64,000 nt of DNA from Pleodorina starrii (GCA_030267565.1 BRXU01000048.1:248001-312000), one strand, 5' to 3'. Positions 47,801 through 59,645 are shown, counted from the first letter of the stretch. The notes: a model not told the origin generated them from the sequence alone. Numbers and translations are program-made.

Positions 47801-48359
47801 CCCTGGCTCACAGCCTGGTGCACATATATCGCACGGAGGGACTGATGGGGCTGTGGAAGGGGAGCGTGCCGTCCATCGTCAAGGTGGGTGGATTGGGGGG
47901 CGGAGTGAGGAATGGCAGGCCAGCGTGGGTGGACGCGTGGGTGCTTGTACACCCTGGGGTCGGGCTCGCGAAGAGGCGTGGTTGAAAAAGAGAAAGAGAT
48001 AGATGGGAGATAGATATAAGTAGATAGAGAGATAAAAGAGAGGGAGAGAACAGGGTGAGGGAGGGTTCGGAGAGAGAGAGAGAGAGGGAGCGCTATATCG
48101 TCCGGATCGATGCACTGTTTGACGATATACTCACCATTGGCAACTCTCCCCAAAAACCTCAAAAACCTCAAAATCCTCCGCCCACCCCACTTCGCAGGCT
48201 GCCCCGTCGGCGGCCATCACCTTTGCTGCATACGATGCGGTGCTCGCCTGGCTGCTGGTGGTGGCGGGGGAGCAACAGAGCAAGGAGCGACAGAAGCAGC
48301 AACAACAACAGCAGCAAGTGCAAGTGCAGGTGCAGGTGCAGCAGCGGGGCAAGTCGTGA
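44805..48359 (+). CDS. Mitochondrial carrier (SLC25), thiamine-pyrophosphate type
   Basis: Six exons: 44805-45053, 45428-45539, 45942-46066, 46979-47415, 47763-47883, 48198-48359. Phases agree and give 401 aa. Three carrier repeats each show the P-x-D/E-x-x-K/R signature: PLDVIK (38-43), PFDLLR (147-152) and PLDVAK (290-295), with [26 protein letters not shown] and GLMGLWKGS in the matching positions. DVIKIRFQ and DVAKKRYQV closely recall the TPP carrier Tpc1/SLC25A19, so the likely role is import of thiamine pyrophosphate across the inner mitochondrial membrane. An Ala/Ser/Pro-rich insertion (about 230-265) lengthens the loop before repeat 3, and the C-terminus has Gln and Val-Gln runs. Substrate is inferred from resemblance, not proven. 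Confidence 0.9.
46065..46674. repeat. (GGGAGA)n homopurine tract in intron 3 of the carrier gene
   Basis: About 600 bp almost wholly G and A on the + strand, made of GGGAGA and GGGAGAGG units with a central G-rich block near 46350-46435. Confidence 0.97.
46906..46976. repeat. (CCCCAT)n repeat directly before the exon 4 acceptor
   Basis: Twelve near-perfect CCCCAT units ending 2 bp from the splice-site AG of the carrier gene. The repeat serves as the pyrimidine-rich tract. Confidence 0.95.
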
Positions 48360-49566
48360 TCGAGAGGGACAGCGCTCCCGCGGAAGGCATACCGCGTGCG
48401 TGCGTTGGTTCACCCGTCGTCACTCTCATGCATCGGCCCGCCGGGTTATCGGTTACTGGTGCCCCAGGCTGCGCCACGTTTCCGTAGCTTCCGAGCAATG
48501 GCCGCAACTTCAGAAGCATGCTTCATCAGGGTTCAGAGTTCGATTCCCTCATCACGCAGCATGTGGCTTCGTCTTCATCCTCCCAAGAGCGGCGCCCTGC
48601 CTCATTAGCCACGGCTCACACCCACCCGAGCAGCAACGCAACCCTGTCCATGCATCCGCCGGGGCCATCCCGGCCGGGTGTGGGGCTGGGTGGGGCCGGG
48701 TGGGGCCGGGTACAGTGCGCACTGGGGCCGGCAGGGGATTCGTTTTTGTTGTTGTTGCTGTTGTTACGTGTTGTGGTTGATGCATGACGTGGGATGCAGA
48801 CCCTCGTTGGGCGGCATGTTGTTCGTGATTTCATGTGACCGCCCGGGAAGGATCGGCGAAGGGAAATGCGCTGGATTTCGGATAATAATGCATGTGGCAT
48901 GCGGCGTGGCATGTGGCGTGGCGTGTCGAAAGCTGATTGAATCCGCGGCTATGATAACCCGTTTCGTTTCGTTCAGGCGGAGGGGGAATGTGTGCACCGA
49001 CCAGAAGCCGCGGGCCTGTGTCTTGTGTTGGCGCGTGCGAGCATTCTGTGTTTTGCCTCTAGGGCCTTCGTGGTGCTGCCGTGAGAACTGCGGGGAGCGG
49101 GGCCTGACCGCAGGATGTGTGTATTTCTGCTCGTTGTGAGAGACGGGGTCTGGGGCGGCGGGACAGTGGCAATCGTTTACTGCAGCGAGCCGCGGAACTG
49201 TGCTGGAGGCTGGCGGGCCGTCCTCCCTCCCCTTCCCTCCCCTCCATTCCATCTCCGTCCCTTGGCTGCGATATCTTGTCTCTCACTGCACCCCTCCCCG
49301 GATACTTCGCTACTGCGGTGCTTCTTCATACCCCCGCCCCTCCACTGTCTCAACCCCGAACGGTGTCCGTCATTCCAGCGAGTGCCACTGCACGAGCCCC
49401 TGGCCACCCGCATGTCCGTGCTCGGTCCGACCGGCTGCAACCTGGCCTCGCCTAGTCCCTGTGCGTTGCGGTGTGCGGTGTGTGTCATTCTGACCTGCGA
49501 ATAACGTCGTGAGTTACGTGGCAGGTGCTCTAGTGCATTTGAGCACAATAATTGTGCCGAGAACAA
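48360..49566. other. Spacer between carrier gene and 761-bp tRNA array
   Basis: Carrier 3' UTR and unique sequence. No gene, and only a lone B-box-like AGTTCGATTCC at 48537. The tRNA array starts abruptly at 49567. Confidence 0.5.
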
Positions 49567-49648
49567 CATGTGAAACCCAGCCGCTCGATTGAGGCTGCTG
49601 TCGGTATTTGCTGCTTGCATCATGACCAATACAAGTATCCATCGGTCT

Positions 49649-49749
49649 TGGAGTCGGAGGGCATCGATCCCCCTACCTCCCGCATATTGTAACTGCGGCG
49701 CTCAGCTTCGCATGCTAAGCGGGCGCTCCACCATTTGAGCTACGACCCC
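49649..49749 (-). tRNA. tRNA-Ala(AGC), array copy 1
   Basis: 73-nt cloverleaf plus a 28-nt intron between positions 37 and 38. Stems as in the copy at 13611; intron differs slightly (ends TTACAATA). D-loop has A21G relative to the intact copies. Confidence 0.8.
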
Positions 49750-49752
49750 ATA

Positions 49753-49825
49753 CGCTCGATGACAGGTTCGAACTGTCGACCTTACGGTTAACAGCCGTAC
49801 GCTCTTCCGACTGAGATAACCGAGC
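49753..49825 (-). tRNA. tRNA-Asn(GTT), array copy 1, D-arm variant
   Basis: Intronless 73 nt: acceptor GCTCGGT/ATCGAGC, anticodon stem TACGG/CCGTA, loop CTGTTAA with anticodon GTT, T stem GACAG/CTGTC, loop TTCGAAC. G10U breaks the first D-stem pair and alters the A box; U20A also present. May be non-functional. Confidence 0.7.
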
Positions 49826-50409
49826 TCGACTGATGGGCCTCGACAGCACCCTCTCCAACCCTGCCCCGGCCCCGTATCAAGGAAACCCCGCCCACCAGCA
49901 GCAATCCGGGTTTCATTTCGTTGAGAGCCACATGCACGCAGGTCCCCACCGGCCGGTGATCTCATGACCATCCACACACAAGCAGCTACTTTTGAGAGTC
50001 GCACTGCTGCAACTGACATGCAGCAGTGAGTGGGCCCCGGGTAGACAACCGAAGCTGTGTCCAGCAAGCCAAACATCACAGGGGCCGGCCCGCTTGAGAA
50101 AGCAAGCAAGTATTTATATATGCAAAGCCAGGTTTGCAAAGCCAGGTTGCTTCTCGCGCATGAAAGTGCCAGCTGGATGGAGGTGATGGAGAACCACGCA
50201 TGTAAACGACGGAGCACATTTCATATGTTTTCGTGATGAATGACAGTAATAGCCATAGTGTGCAAACATGTGTCCAGGGCACAGCTTGAAAGTTCATCCC
50301 ATGTCAAGCACGTCCCATGTGAAACCCAGCCGCTCGATCGATCATCACTTGCAGGCTGCTGTCGGTATTTGCTGCTTGCATCATGACCAATACAAGTATC
50401 CATCGGTCT

Positions 50410-50510
50410 TGGAGTCGGAGGGCATCGATCCCCCTACCTCCCGCATATTGTAACTGCGGCGCTCAGCTTCGCATGCTAAGCGGGCGCTCTACCATTTGAG
50501 CTGCGACCCC
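50410..50510 (-). tRNA. tRNA-Ala(AGC), array copy 2
   Basis: 28-nt intron; U8C is the only change. Confidence 0.8.
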
Positions 50511-50513
50511 ATA

Positions 50514-50586
50514 CGCTCGATGACAGGTTCGAACTGTCGACCTTACGGTTAACAGCCGTACGCTCTACCGACTGAGCTAACCGAGC
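50514..50586 (-). tRNA. tRNA-Asn(GTT), array copy 2, intact
   Basis: All stems paired and A box TAGCTCAGTCGG intact; the only fully intact Asn copy in the left half. Confidence 0.92.
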
Positions 50587-51170
50587 TCGACTGATGGGCC
50601 TCGACAGCACCCTCTCCAACCCTGCCCCGGCCCCGTATCAAGGAAACCCCGCCCACCAGCAGCAATCCGGGTTTCATTTCGTTGAGAGCCACATGCACGC
50701 AGGTCCCCACCGGCCGGTGATCTCATGACCATCCACACACAAGCAGCTACTTTTGAGAGTCGCACTGCTGCAACTGACATGCAGCAGTGAGTGGGCCCCG
50801 GGTAGACAACCGAAGCTGTGTCCAGCAAGCCAAACATCACAGGGGCCGGCCCGCTTGAGAAAGCAAGCAAGTATTTATATATGCAAAGCCAGGTTTGCAA
50901 AGCCAGGTTGCTTCTCGCGCATGAAAGTGCCAGCTGGATGGAGGTGATGGAGAACCACGCATGTAAACGACGGAGCACATTTCATATGTTTTCGTGATGA
51001 ATGACAGTAATAGCCATAGTGTGCAAACATGTGTCCAGGGCACAGCTTGAAAGTTCATCCCATGTCAAGCACGTCCCATGTGAAACCCAGCCGCTCGATC
51101 GATCATCACTTGCAGGCTGCTGTCGGTATTTGCTGCTTGCATCATGACCAATACAAGTATCCATCGGTCT

Positions 51171-51271
51171 TGGAGTCGGAGGGCATCGATCCCCCTACCT
51201 CCCGCATATTGTAACTGCGGCGCTCAGCTTCGCATGCTAAGCGGGCGCTCCACCATTTGAGCTACGACCCC
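51171..51271 (-). tRNA. tRNA-Ala(AGC), array copy 3
   Basis: 28-nt intron; A21G. Confidence 0.8.
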
Positions 51272-51274
51272 ATA

Positions 51275-51347
51275 CGCTCGATGACAGGTTCGAACTGTCG
51301 ACCTTACGGTTAACAGCCGTACGCTCTTCCGACTGAGATAACCGAGC
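51275..51347 (-). tRNA. tRNA-Asn(GTT), array copy 3, D-arm variant
   Basis: G10U and U20A. Confidence 0.7.
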
Positions 51348-51931
51348 TCGACTGATGGGCCTCGACAGCACCCTCTCCAACCCTGCCCCGGCCCCGTATC
51401 AAGGAAACCCCGCCCACCAGCAGCAATCCGGGTTTCATTTCGTTGAGAGCCACATGCACGCAGGTCCCCACCGGCCGGTGATCTCATGACCATCCACACA
51501 CAAGCAGCTACTTTTGAGAGTCGCACTGCTGCAACTGACATGCAGCAGTGAGTGGGCCCCGGGTAGACAACCGAAGCTGTGTCCAGCAAGCCAAACATCA
51601 CAGGGGCCGGCCCGCTTGAGAAAGCAAGCAAGTATTTATATATGCAAAGCCAGGTTTGCAAAGCCAGGTTGCTTCTCGCGCATGAAAGTGCCAGCTGGAT
51701 GGAGGTGATGGAGAACCACGCATGTAAACGACGGAGCACATTTCATATGTTTTCGTGATGAATGACAGTAATAGCCATAGTGTGCAAACATGTGTCCAGG
51801 GCACAGCTTGAAAGTTCATCCCATGTCAAGCACGTCCCATGTGAAACCCAGCCGCTCGATCGATCATCACTTGCAGGCTGCTGTCGGTATTTGCTGCTTG
51901 CATCATGACCAATACAAGTATCCATCGGTCT

Positions 51932-52032
51932 TGGAGTCGGAGGGCATCGATCCCCCTACCTCCCGCATATTGTAACTGCGGCGCTCAGCTTCGCATGCTA
52001 AGCGGGCGCTCCACCATTTGAGCTACGACCCC
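51932..52032 (-). tRNA. tRNA-Ala(AGC), array copy 4
   Basis: 28-nt intron; A21G. Confidence 0.8.
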
Positions 52033-52035
52033 ATA

Positions 52036-52108
52036 CGCTCGATGACAGGTTCGAACTGTCGACCTTACGGTTAACAGCCGTACGCTCTTCCGACTGAGAT
52101 AACCGAGC
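52036..52108 (-). tRNA. tRNA-Asn(GTT), array copy 4, D-arm variant
   Basis: G10U and U20A. Confidence 0.7.
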
Positions 52109-52692
52109 TCGACTGATGGGCCTCGACAGCACCCTCTCCAACCCTGCCCCGGCCCCGTATCAAGGAAACCCCGCCCACCAGCAGCAATCCGGGTTTCATT
52201 TCGTTGAGAGCCACATGCACGCAGGTCCCCACCGGCCGGTGATCTCATGACCATCCACACACAAGCAGCTACTTTTGAGAGTCACACTGCTGCAACTGAC
52301 ATGCAGCAGTGAGTGGGCCCCGGGTAGACAACCGAAGCTGTGTCCAGCAAGCCAAACATCACAGGGGCCGGCCCGCTTGAGAAAGCAAGCAAGTATTTAT
52401 ATATGCAAAGCCAGGTTTGCAAAGCCAGGTTGCTTCTCGCGCATGAAAGTGCCAGCTGGATGGAGGTGATGGAGAACCACGCATGTAAACGACGGAGCAC
52501 ATTTCATATGTTTTCGTGATGAATGACAGTAATAGCCATAGTGTGCAAACATGTGTCCAGGGCACAGCTTGAAAGTTCATCCCATGTCAAGCACGTCCCA
52601 TGTGAAACCCAGCCGCTCGATCGATCATCACTTGCAGGCTGCTGTCGGTATTTGCTGCTTGCATCATGACCAATACAAGTATCCATCGGTCT

Positions 52693-52793
52693 TGGAGTCG
52701 GAGGGCATCGATCCCCCTACCTCCCGCATATTGTAACTGCGGCGCTCAGCTTCGCATGCTAAGCGGGCGCTCCACCATTTGAGCTACGACCCC
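52693..52793 (-). tRNA. tRNA-Ala(AGC), array copy 5
   Basis: 28-nt intron; A21G. Confidence 0.8.
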
Positions 52794-52796
52794 ATA

Positions 52797-52869
52797 CGCT
52801 CGATGACAGGTTCGAACTGTCGACCTTACGGTTAACAGCCGTACGCTCTTCCGACTGAGATAACCGAGC
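52797..52869 (-). tRNA. tRNA-Asn(GTT), array copy 5, D-arm variant
   Basis: G10U and U20A. Confidence 0.7.
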
Positions 52870-53453
52870 TCGACTGATGGGCCTCGACAGCACCCTCTCC
52901 AACCCTGCCCCGGCCCCGTATCAAGGAAACCCCGCCCACCAGCAGCAATCCGGGTTTCATTTCGTTGAGAGCCACATGCACGCAGGTCCCCACCGGCCGG
53001 TGATCTCATGACCATCCACACACAAGCAGCTACTTTTGAGAGTCGCACTGCTGCAACTGACATGCAGCAGTGAGTGGGCCCCGGGTAGACAACCGAAGCT
53101 GTGTCCAGCAAGCCAAACATCACAGGGGCCGGCCCGCTTGAGAAAGCAAGCAAGTATTTATATATGCAAAGCCAGGTTTGCAAAGCCAGGTTGCTTCTCG
53201 CGCATGAAAGTGCCAGCTGGATGGAGGTGATGGAGAACCACGCATGTAAACGACGGAGCACATTTCATATGTTTTCGTGATGAATGACAGTAATAGCCAT
53301 AGTGTGCAAACATGTGTCCAGGGCACAGCTTGAAAGTTCATCCCATGTCAAGCACGTCCCATGTGAAACCCAGCCGCTCGATCGATCATCACTTGCAGGC
53401 TGCTGTCGGTATTTGCTGCTTGCATCATGACCAATACAAGTATCCATCGGTCT

Positions 53454-53554
53454 TGGAGTCGGAGGGCATTGATCCCCCTACCTCCCGCATATTGTAACTG
53501 CGGCGCTCAGCTTCGCATGCTAAGCGGGCGCTCTACCATTTGAGCTACGACCCC
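53454..53554 (-). tRNA. tRNA-Ala(AGC), array copy 6
   Basis: 28-nt intron; D arm intact; T-loop G57A. Confidence 0.82.
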
Positions 53555-53557
53555 ATA

Positions 53558-53630
53558 CGCTCGATGACAGGTTCGAACTGTCGACCTTACGGTTAACAGC
53601 CGTACGCTCTACCGACTGAGATAACCGAGC
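53558..53630 (-). tRNA. tRNA-Asn(GTT), array copy 6, D-arm variant
   Basis: G10U only. Confidence 0.72.
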
Positions 53631-54214
53631 TCGACTGATGGGCCTCGACAGCACCCTCTCCAACCCTGCCCCGGCCCCGTATCAAGGAAACCCCGCCCAC
53701 CAGCAGCAATCCGGGTTTCATTTCGTTGAGAGCCACATGCACGCAGGTCCCCACCGGCCGGTGATCTCATGACCATCCACACACAAGCAGCTACTTTTGA
53801 GAGTCGCACTGCTGCAACTGACATGCAGCAGTGAGTGGGCCCCGGGTAGACAACCGAAGCTGTGTCCAGCAAGCCAAACATCACAGGGGCCGGCCCGCTT
53901 GAGAAAGCAAGCAAGTATTTATATGTGCAAAGCCAGGTTTGCAAAGCCAGGTTGCTTCTCGCGCATGAAAGTGCCAGCTGGATGGAGGTGATGGAGAACC
54001 ACGCATGTAAACGACGGAGCACATTTCATATGTTTTCGTGATGAATGACAGTAATAGCCATAGTGTGCAAACATGTGTCCAGGGCACAGCTTGAAAGTTC
54101 ATCCCATGTCAAGCACGTCCCATGTGAAACCCAGCCGCTCGATCGATCATCACTTGCAGGCTGCTGTCGGTATTTGCTGCTTGCATCATGACCAATACAA
54201 GTATCCATCGGTCT

Positions 54215-54315
54215 TGGAGTCGGAGGGCATCGATCCCCCTACCTCCCGCATATTGTAACTGCGGCGCTCAGCTTCGCATGCTAAGCGGGCGCTCCACCAT
54301 TTGATCTACGACCCC
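54215..54315 (-). tRNA. tRNA-Ala(AGC), array copy 7, D-arm variant
   Basis: 28-nt intron; A21G and C11A, the latter breaking a D-stem pair. Confidence 0.7.
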
Positions 54316-54318
54316 ATA

Positions 54319-54391
54319 CGCTCGATGACAGGTTCGAACTGTCGACCTTACGGTTAACAGCCATACGCTCTACCGACTGAGATAACCGAGC
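54319..54391 (-). tRNA. tRNA-Asn(GTT), array copy 7, variant
   Basis: G10U, plus C29U leaving a U-G pair in the anticodon stem. Confidence 0.7.
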
Positions 54392-54975
54392 TCGACTGAT
54401 GGGCCTCGACAGCACCCTCTCCAACCCTGCCCCGGCCCCGTATCAAGGAAACCCCGCCCACCAGCAGCAATCCGGGTTTCATTTCGTTGAGAGCCACATG
54501 CACGCAGGTCCCCACCGGCCGGTGATCTCATGACCATCCACACACAAGCAGCTACTTTTGAGAGTCGCACTGCTGCAACTGACATGCAGCAGTGAGTGGG
54601 CCCCGGGTAGACAACCGAAGCTGTGTCCAGCAAGCCAAACATCACAGGGGCCGGCCCGCTTGAGAAAGCAAGCAAGTATTTATATATGCAAAGCCAGGTT
54701 TGCAAAGCCAGGTTGCTTCTCGCGCATGAAAGTGCCAGCTGGATGGAGGTGATGGAGAACCACGCATGTAAACGACGGAGCACATTTCATATGTTTTCGT
54801 GATGAATGACAGTAATAGCCATAGTGTGCAAACATGTGTCCAGGGCACAGCTTGAAAGTTCATCCCATGTCAAGCACGTCCCATGTGAAACCCAGCCGCT
54901 CGATCGATCATCACTTGCAGGCTGCTGTCGGTATTTGCTGCTTGCATCATGACCAATACAAGTATCCATCGGTCT

Positions 54976-55076
54976 TGGAGTCGGAGGGCATCGATCCCCC
55001 TACCTCCCGCATATTGTAACTGCGGCGCTCAGCTTCGCATGCTAAGCGGGCGCTCTACCATTTGAGCTACGACCCC
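54976..55076 (-). tRNA. tRNA-Ala(AGC), array copy 8, intact
   Basis: 28-nt intron; no change from the consensus copy. Confidence 0.92.
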
Positions 55077-55079
55077 ATA

Positions 55080-55152
55080 CGCTCGATGACAGGTTCGAAC
55101 TGTCGACCTTACGGTTAACAGCCGTACGCTCTACCGACTGAGATAACCGAGC
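55080..55152 (-). tRNA. tRNA-Asn(GTT), array copy 8, D-arm variant
   Basis: G10U only. Confidence 0.72.
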
Positions 55153-55736
55153 TCGACTGATGGGCCTCGACAGCACCCTCTCCAACCCTGCCCCGGCCCC
55201 GTATCAAGGAAACCCCGCCCACCAGCAGCAATCCGGGTTTCATTTCGTTGAGAGCCACATGCACGCAGGTCCCCACCGGCCGGTGATCTCATGACCATCC
55301 ACACACAAGCAGCTACTTTTGAGAGTCGCACTGCTGCAACTGACATGCAGCAGTGAGTGGGCCCCGGGTAGACAACCGAAGCTGTGTCCAGCAAGCCAAA
55401 CATCACAGGGGCCGGCCCGCTTGAGAAAGCAAGCAAGTATTTATATGTGCAAAGCCAGGTTTGCAAAGCCAGGTTGCTTCTCGCGCATGAAAGTGCCAGC
55501 TGGATGGAGGTGATGGAGAACCACGCATGTAAACGACGGAGCACATTTCATATGTTTTCGTGATGAATGACAGTAATAGCCATAGTGTGCAAACATGTGT
55601 CCAGGGCACAGCTTGAAAGTTCATCCCATGTCAAGCACGTCCCATGTGAAACCCAGCCGCTCGATCGATCATCACTTGCAGGCTGCTGTCGGTATTTGCT
55701 GCTTGCATCATGACCAATACAAGTATCCATCGGTCT

Positions 55737-55837
55737 TGGAGTCGGAGGGCATCGATCCCCCTACCTCCCGCATATTGTAACTGCGGCGCTCAGCTTCGCA
55801 TGCTAAGCGGGCGCTCTACCATTTGAGCTACGACCCC
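55737..55837 (-). tRNA. tRNA-Ala(AGC), array copy 9, intact
   Basis: 28-nt intron; consensus sequence. Confidence 0.92.
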
Positions 55838-55840
55838 ATA

Positions 55841-55913
55841 CGCTCGATGACAGGTTCGAACTGTCGACCTTACGGTTAACAGCCATACGCTCTACCGACT
55901 GAGATAACCGAGC
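55841..55913 (-). tRNA. tRNA-Asn(GTT), array copy 9, variant
   Basis: G10U and C29U, the same combination as copy 7. Confidence 0.7.
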
Positions 55914-56497
55914 TCGACTGATGGGCCTCGACAGCACCCTCTCCAACCCTGCCCCGGCCCCGTATCAAGGAAACCCCGCCCACCAGCAGCAATCCGGGTT
56001 TCATTTCGTTGAGAGCCACATGCACGCAGGTCCCCACCGGCCGGTGATCTCATGACCATCCACACACAAGCAGCTACTTTTGAGAGTCGCACTGCTGCAA
56101 CTGACATGCAGCAGTGAGTGGGCCCCGGGTAGACAACCGAAGCTGTGTCCAGCAAGCCAAACATCACAGGGGCCGGCCCGCTTGAGAAAGCAAGCAAGTA
56201 TTTATATATGCAAAGCCAGGTTTGCAAAGCCAGGTTGCTTCTCGCGCATGAAAGTGCCAGCTGGATGGAGGTGATGGAGAACCACGCATGTAAACGACGG
56301 AGCACATTTCATATGTTTTCGTGATGAATGACAGTAATAGCCATAGTGTGCAAACATGTGTCCAGGGCACAGCTTGAAAGTTCATCCCATGTCAAGCACG
56401 TCCCATGTGAAACCCAGCCGCTCGATCGATCATCACTTGCAGGCTGCTGTCGGTATTTGCTGCTTGCATCATGACCAATACAAGTATCCATCGGTCT

Positions 56498-56598
56498 TGG
56501 AGTCGGAGGGCATCGATCCCCCTACCTCCCGCATATTGTAACTGCGGCGCTCAGCTTCGCATGCTAAGCGGGCGCTCCACCATTTGAGCTACGACCCC
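56498..56598 (-). tRNA. tRNA-Ala(AGC), array copy 10
   Basis: 28-nt intron; A21G. Confidence 0.8.
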
Positions 56599-56601
56599 AT
56601 A

Positions 56602-56674
56602 CGCTCGATGACAGGTTCGAACTGTCGACCTTACGGTTAACAGCCGTACGCTCTTCCGACTGAGATAACCGAGC
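56602..56674 (-). tRNA. tRNA-Asn(GTT), array copy 10, D-arm variant
   Basis: G10U and U20A. Confidence 0.7.
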
Positions 56675-57258
56675 TCGACTGATGGGCCTCGACAGCACCC
56701 TCTCCAACCCTGCCCCGGCCCCGTATCAAGGAAACCCCGCCCACCAGCAGCAATCCGGGTTTCATTTCGTTGAGAGCCACATGCACGCAGGTCCCCACCG
56801 GCCGGTGATCTCATGACCATCCACACACAAGCAGCTACTTTTGAGAGTCGCACTGCTGCAACTGACATGCAGCAGTGAGTGGGCCCCGGGTAGACAACCG
56901 AAGCTGTGTCCAGCAAGCCAAACATCACAGGGGCCGGCCCGCTTGAGAAAGCAAGCAAGTATTTATATATGCAAAGCCAGGTTTGCAAAGCCAGGTTGCT
57001 TCTCGCGCATGAAAGTGCCAGCTGGATGGAGGTGATGGAGAACCACGCATGTAAACGACGGAGCACATTTCATATGTTTTCGTGATGAATGACAGTAATA
57101 GCCATAGTGTGCAAACATGTGTCCAGGGCACAGCTTGAAAGTTCATCCCATGTCAAGCACGTCCCATGTGAAACCCAGCCGCTCGATCGATCATCACTTG
57201 CAGGCTGCTGTCGGTATTTGCTGCTTGCATCATGACCAATACAAGTATCCATCGGTCT

Positions 57259-57359
57259 TGGAGTCGGAGGGCATCGATCCCCCTACCTCCCGCATATTGT
57301 AACTGCGGCGCTCAGCTTCGCATGCTAAGCGGGCGCTCTACCATTTGAGCTACGACCCC
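57259..57359 (-). tRNA. tRNA-Ala(AGC), array copy 11, intact
   Basis: 28-nt intron; consensus sequence. Confidence 0.92.
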
Positions 57360-57362
57360 ATA

Positions 57363-57435
57363 CGCTCGATGACAGGTTCGAACTGTCGACCTTACGGTTA
57401 ACAGCCGTACGCTCTACCGACTGAGATAACCGAGC
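57363..57435 (-). tRNA. tRNA-Asn(GTT), array copy 11, D-arm variant
   Basis: G10U only. Confidence 0.72.
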
Positions 57436-58019
57436 TCGACTGATGGGCCTCGACAGCACCCTCTCCAACCCTGCCCCGGCCCCGTATCAAGGAAACCCCG
57501 CCCACCAGCAGCAATCCGGGTTTCATTTCGTTGAGAGCCACATGCACGCAGGTCCCCACCGGCCGGTGATCTCATGACCATCCACACACAAGCAGCTACT
57601 TTTGAGAGTCGCACTGCTGCAACTGACATGCAGCAGTGAGTGGGCCCCGGGTAGACAACCGAAGCTGTGTCCAGCAAGCCAAACATCACAGGGGCCGGCC
57701 CGCTTGAGAAAGCAAGCAAGTATTTATATATGCAAAGCCAGGTTTGCAAAGCCAGGTTGCTTCTCGCGCATGAAAGTGCCAGCTGGATGGAGGTGATGGA
57801 GAACCACGCATGTAAACGACGGAGCACATTTCATATGTTTTCGTGATGAATGACAGTAATAGCCATAGTGTGCAAACATGTGTCCAGGGCACAGCTTGAA
57901 AGTTCATCCCATGTCAAGCACGTCCCATGTGAAACCCAGCCGCTCGATCGATCATCACTTGCAGGCTGCTGTCGGTATTTGCTGCTTGCATCATGACCAA
58001 TACAAGTATCCATCGGTCT

Positions 58020-58120
58020 TGGAGTCGGAGGGCATCGATCCCCCTACCTCCCGCATATTGTAACTGCGGCGCTCAGCTTCGCATGCTAAGCGGGCGCTCT
58101 ACCATTTGAGCTACGACCCC
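58020..58120 (-). tRNA. tRNA-Ala(AGC), array copy 12, intact
   Basis: 28-nt intron; consensus sequence. Confidence 0.92.
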
Positions 58121-58123
58121 ATA

Positions 58124-58196
58124 CGCTCGATGACAGGTTCGAACTGTCGACCTTACGGTTAACAGCCGTACGCTCTACCGACTGAGATAACCGAGC
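58124..58196 (-). tRNA. tRNA-Asn(GTT), array copy 12, D-arm variant
   Basis: G10U only. Confidence 0.72.
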
Positions 58197-58780
58197 TCGA
58201 CTGATGGGCCTCGACAGCACCCTCTCCAACCCTGCCCCGGCCCCGTATCAAGGAAACCCCGCCCACCAGCAGCAATCCGGGTTTCATTTCGTTGAGAGCC
58301 ACATGCACGCAGGTCCCCACCGGCCGGTGATCTCATGACCATCCACACACAAGCAGCTACTTTTGAGAGTCGCACTGCTGCAACTGACATGCAGCAGTGA
58401 GTGGGCCCCGGGTAGACAACCGAAGCTGTGTCCAGCAAGCCAAACATCACAGGGGCCGGCCCGCTTGAGAAAGCAAGCAAGTATTTATATATGCAAAGCC
58501 AGGTTTGCAAAGCCAGGTTGCTTCTCGCGCATGAAAGTGCCAGCTGGATGGAGGTGATGGAGAACCACGCATGTAAACGACGGAGCACATTTCATATGTT
58601 TTCGTGATGAATGACAGTAATAGCCATAGTGTGCAAACATGTGTCCAGGGCACAGCTTGAAAGTTCATCCCATGTCAAGCACGTCCCATGTGAAACCCAG
58701 CCGCTCGATCGATCATCACTTGCAGGCTGCTGTCGGTATTTGCTGCTTGCATCATGACCAATACAAGTATCCATCGGTCT

Positions 58781-58881
58781 TGGAGTCGGAGGGCATCGAT
58801 CCCCCTACCTCCCGCATATTGTAACTGCGGCGCTCAGCTTCGCATGCTAAGCGGGCGCTCTACCATTTGAGCTACGACCCC
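58781..58881 (-). tRNA. tRNA-Ala(AGC), array copy 13, intact
   Basis: 28-nt intron; consensus. From this copy on both tRNAs are intact. Confidence 0.93.
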
Positions 58882-58884
58882 ATA

Positions 58885-58957
58885 CGCTCGATGACAGGTT
58901 CGAACTGTCGACCTTACGGTTAACAGCCGTACGCTCTACCGACTGAGCTAACCGAGC
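58885..58957 (-). tRNA. tRNA-Asn(GTT), array copy 13, intact
   Basis: All stems paired, A and B boxes intact. Confidence 0.94.
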
Positions 58958-59541
58958 TCGACTGATGGGCCTCGACAGCACCCTCTCCAACCCTGCCCCG
59001 GCCCCGTATCAAGGAAACCCCGCCCACCAGCAGCAATCCGGGTTTCATTTCGTTGAGAGCCACATGCACGCAGGTCCCCACCGGCCGGTGATCTCATGAC
59101 CATCCACACACAAGCAGCTACTTTTGAGAGTCGCACTGCTGCAACTGACATGCAGCAGTGAGTGGGCCCCGGGTAGACAACCGAAGCTGTGTCCAGCAAG
59201 CCAAACATCACAGGGGCCGGCCCGCTTGAGAAAGCAAGCAAGTATTTATATATGCAAAGCCAGGTTTGCAAAGCCAGGTTGCTTCTCGCGCATGAAAGTG
59301 CCAGCTGGATGGAGGTGATGGAGAACCACGCATGTAAACGACGGAGCACATTTCATATGTTTTCGTGATGAATGACAGTAATAGCCATAGTGTGCAAACA
59401 TGTGTCCAGGGCACAGCTTGAAAGTTCATCCCATGTCAAGCACGTCCCATGTGAAACCCAGCCGCTCGATCGATCATCACTTGCAGGCTGCTGTCGGTAT
59501 TTGCTGCTTGCATCATGACCAATACAAGTATCCATCGGTCT

Positions 59542-59642
59542 TGGAGTCGGAGGGCATCGATCCCCCTACCTCCCGCATATTGTAACTGCGGCGCTCAGCT
59601 TCGCATGCTAAGCGGGCGCTCTACCATTTGAGCTACGACCCC
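59542..59642 (-). tRNA. tRNA-Ala(AGC), array copy 14, intact
   Basis: 28-nt intron; consensus sequence. Confidence 0.93.
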
Positions 59643-59645
59643 ATA

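Noticed and set aside
48537..48547. B-box-like AGTTCGATTCC, possible tRNA or tRNA-derived SINE
   Set aside because: No cloverleaf can be drawn around it and no convincing A box or poly-A tail is present.
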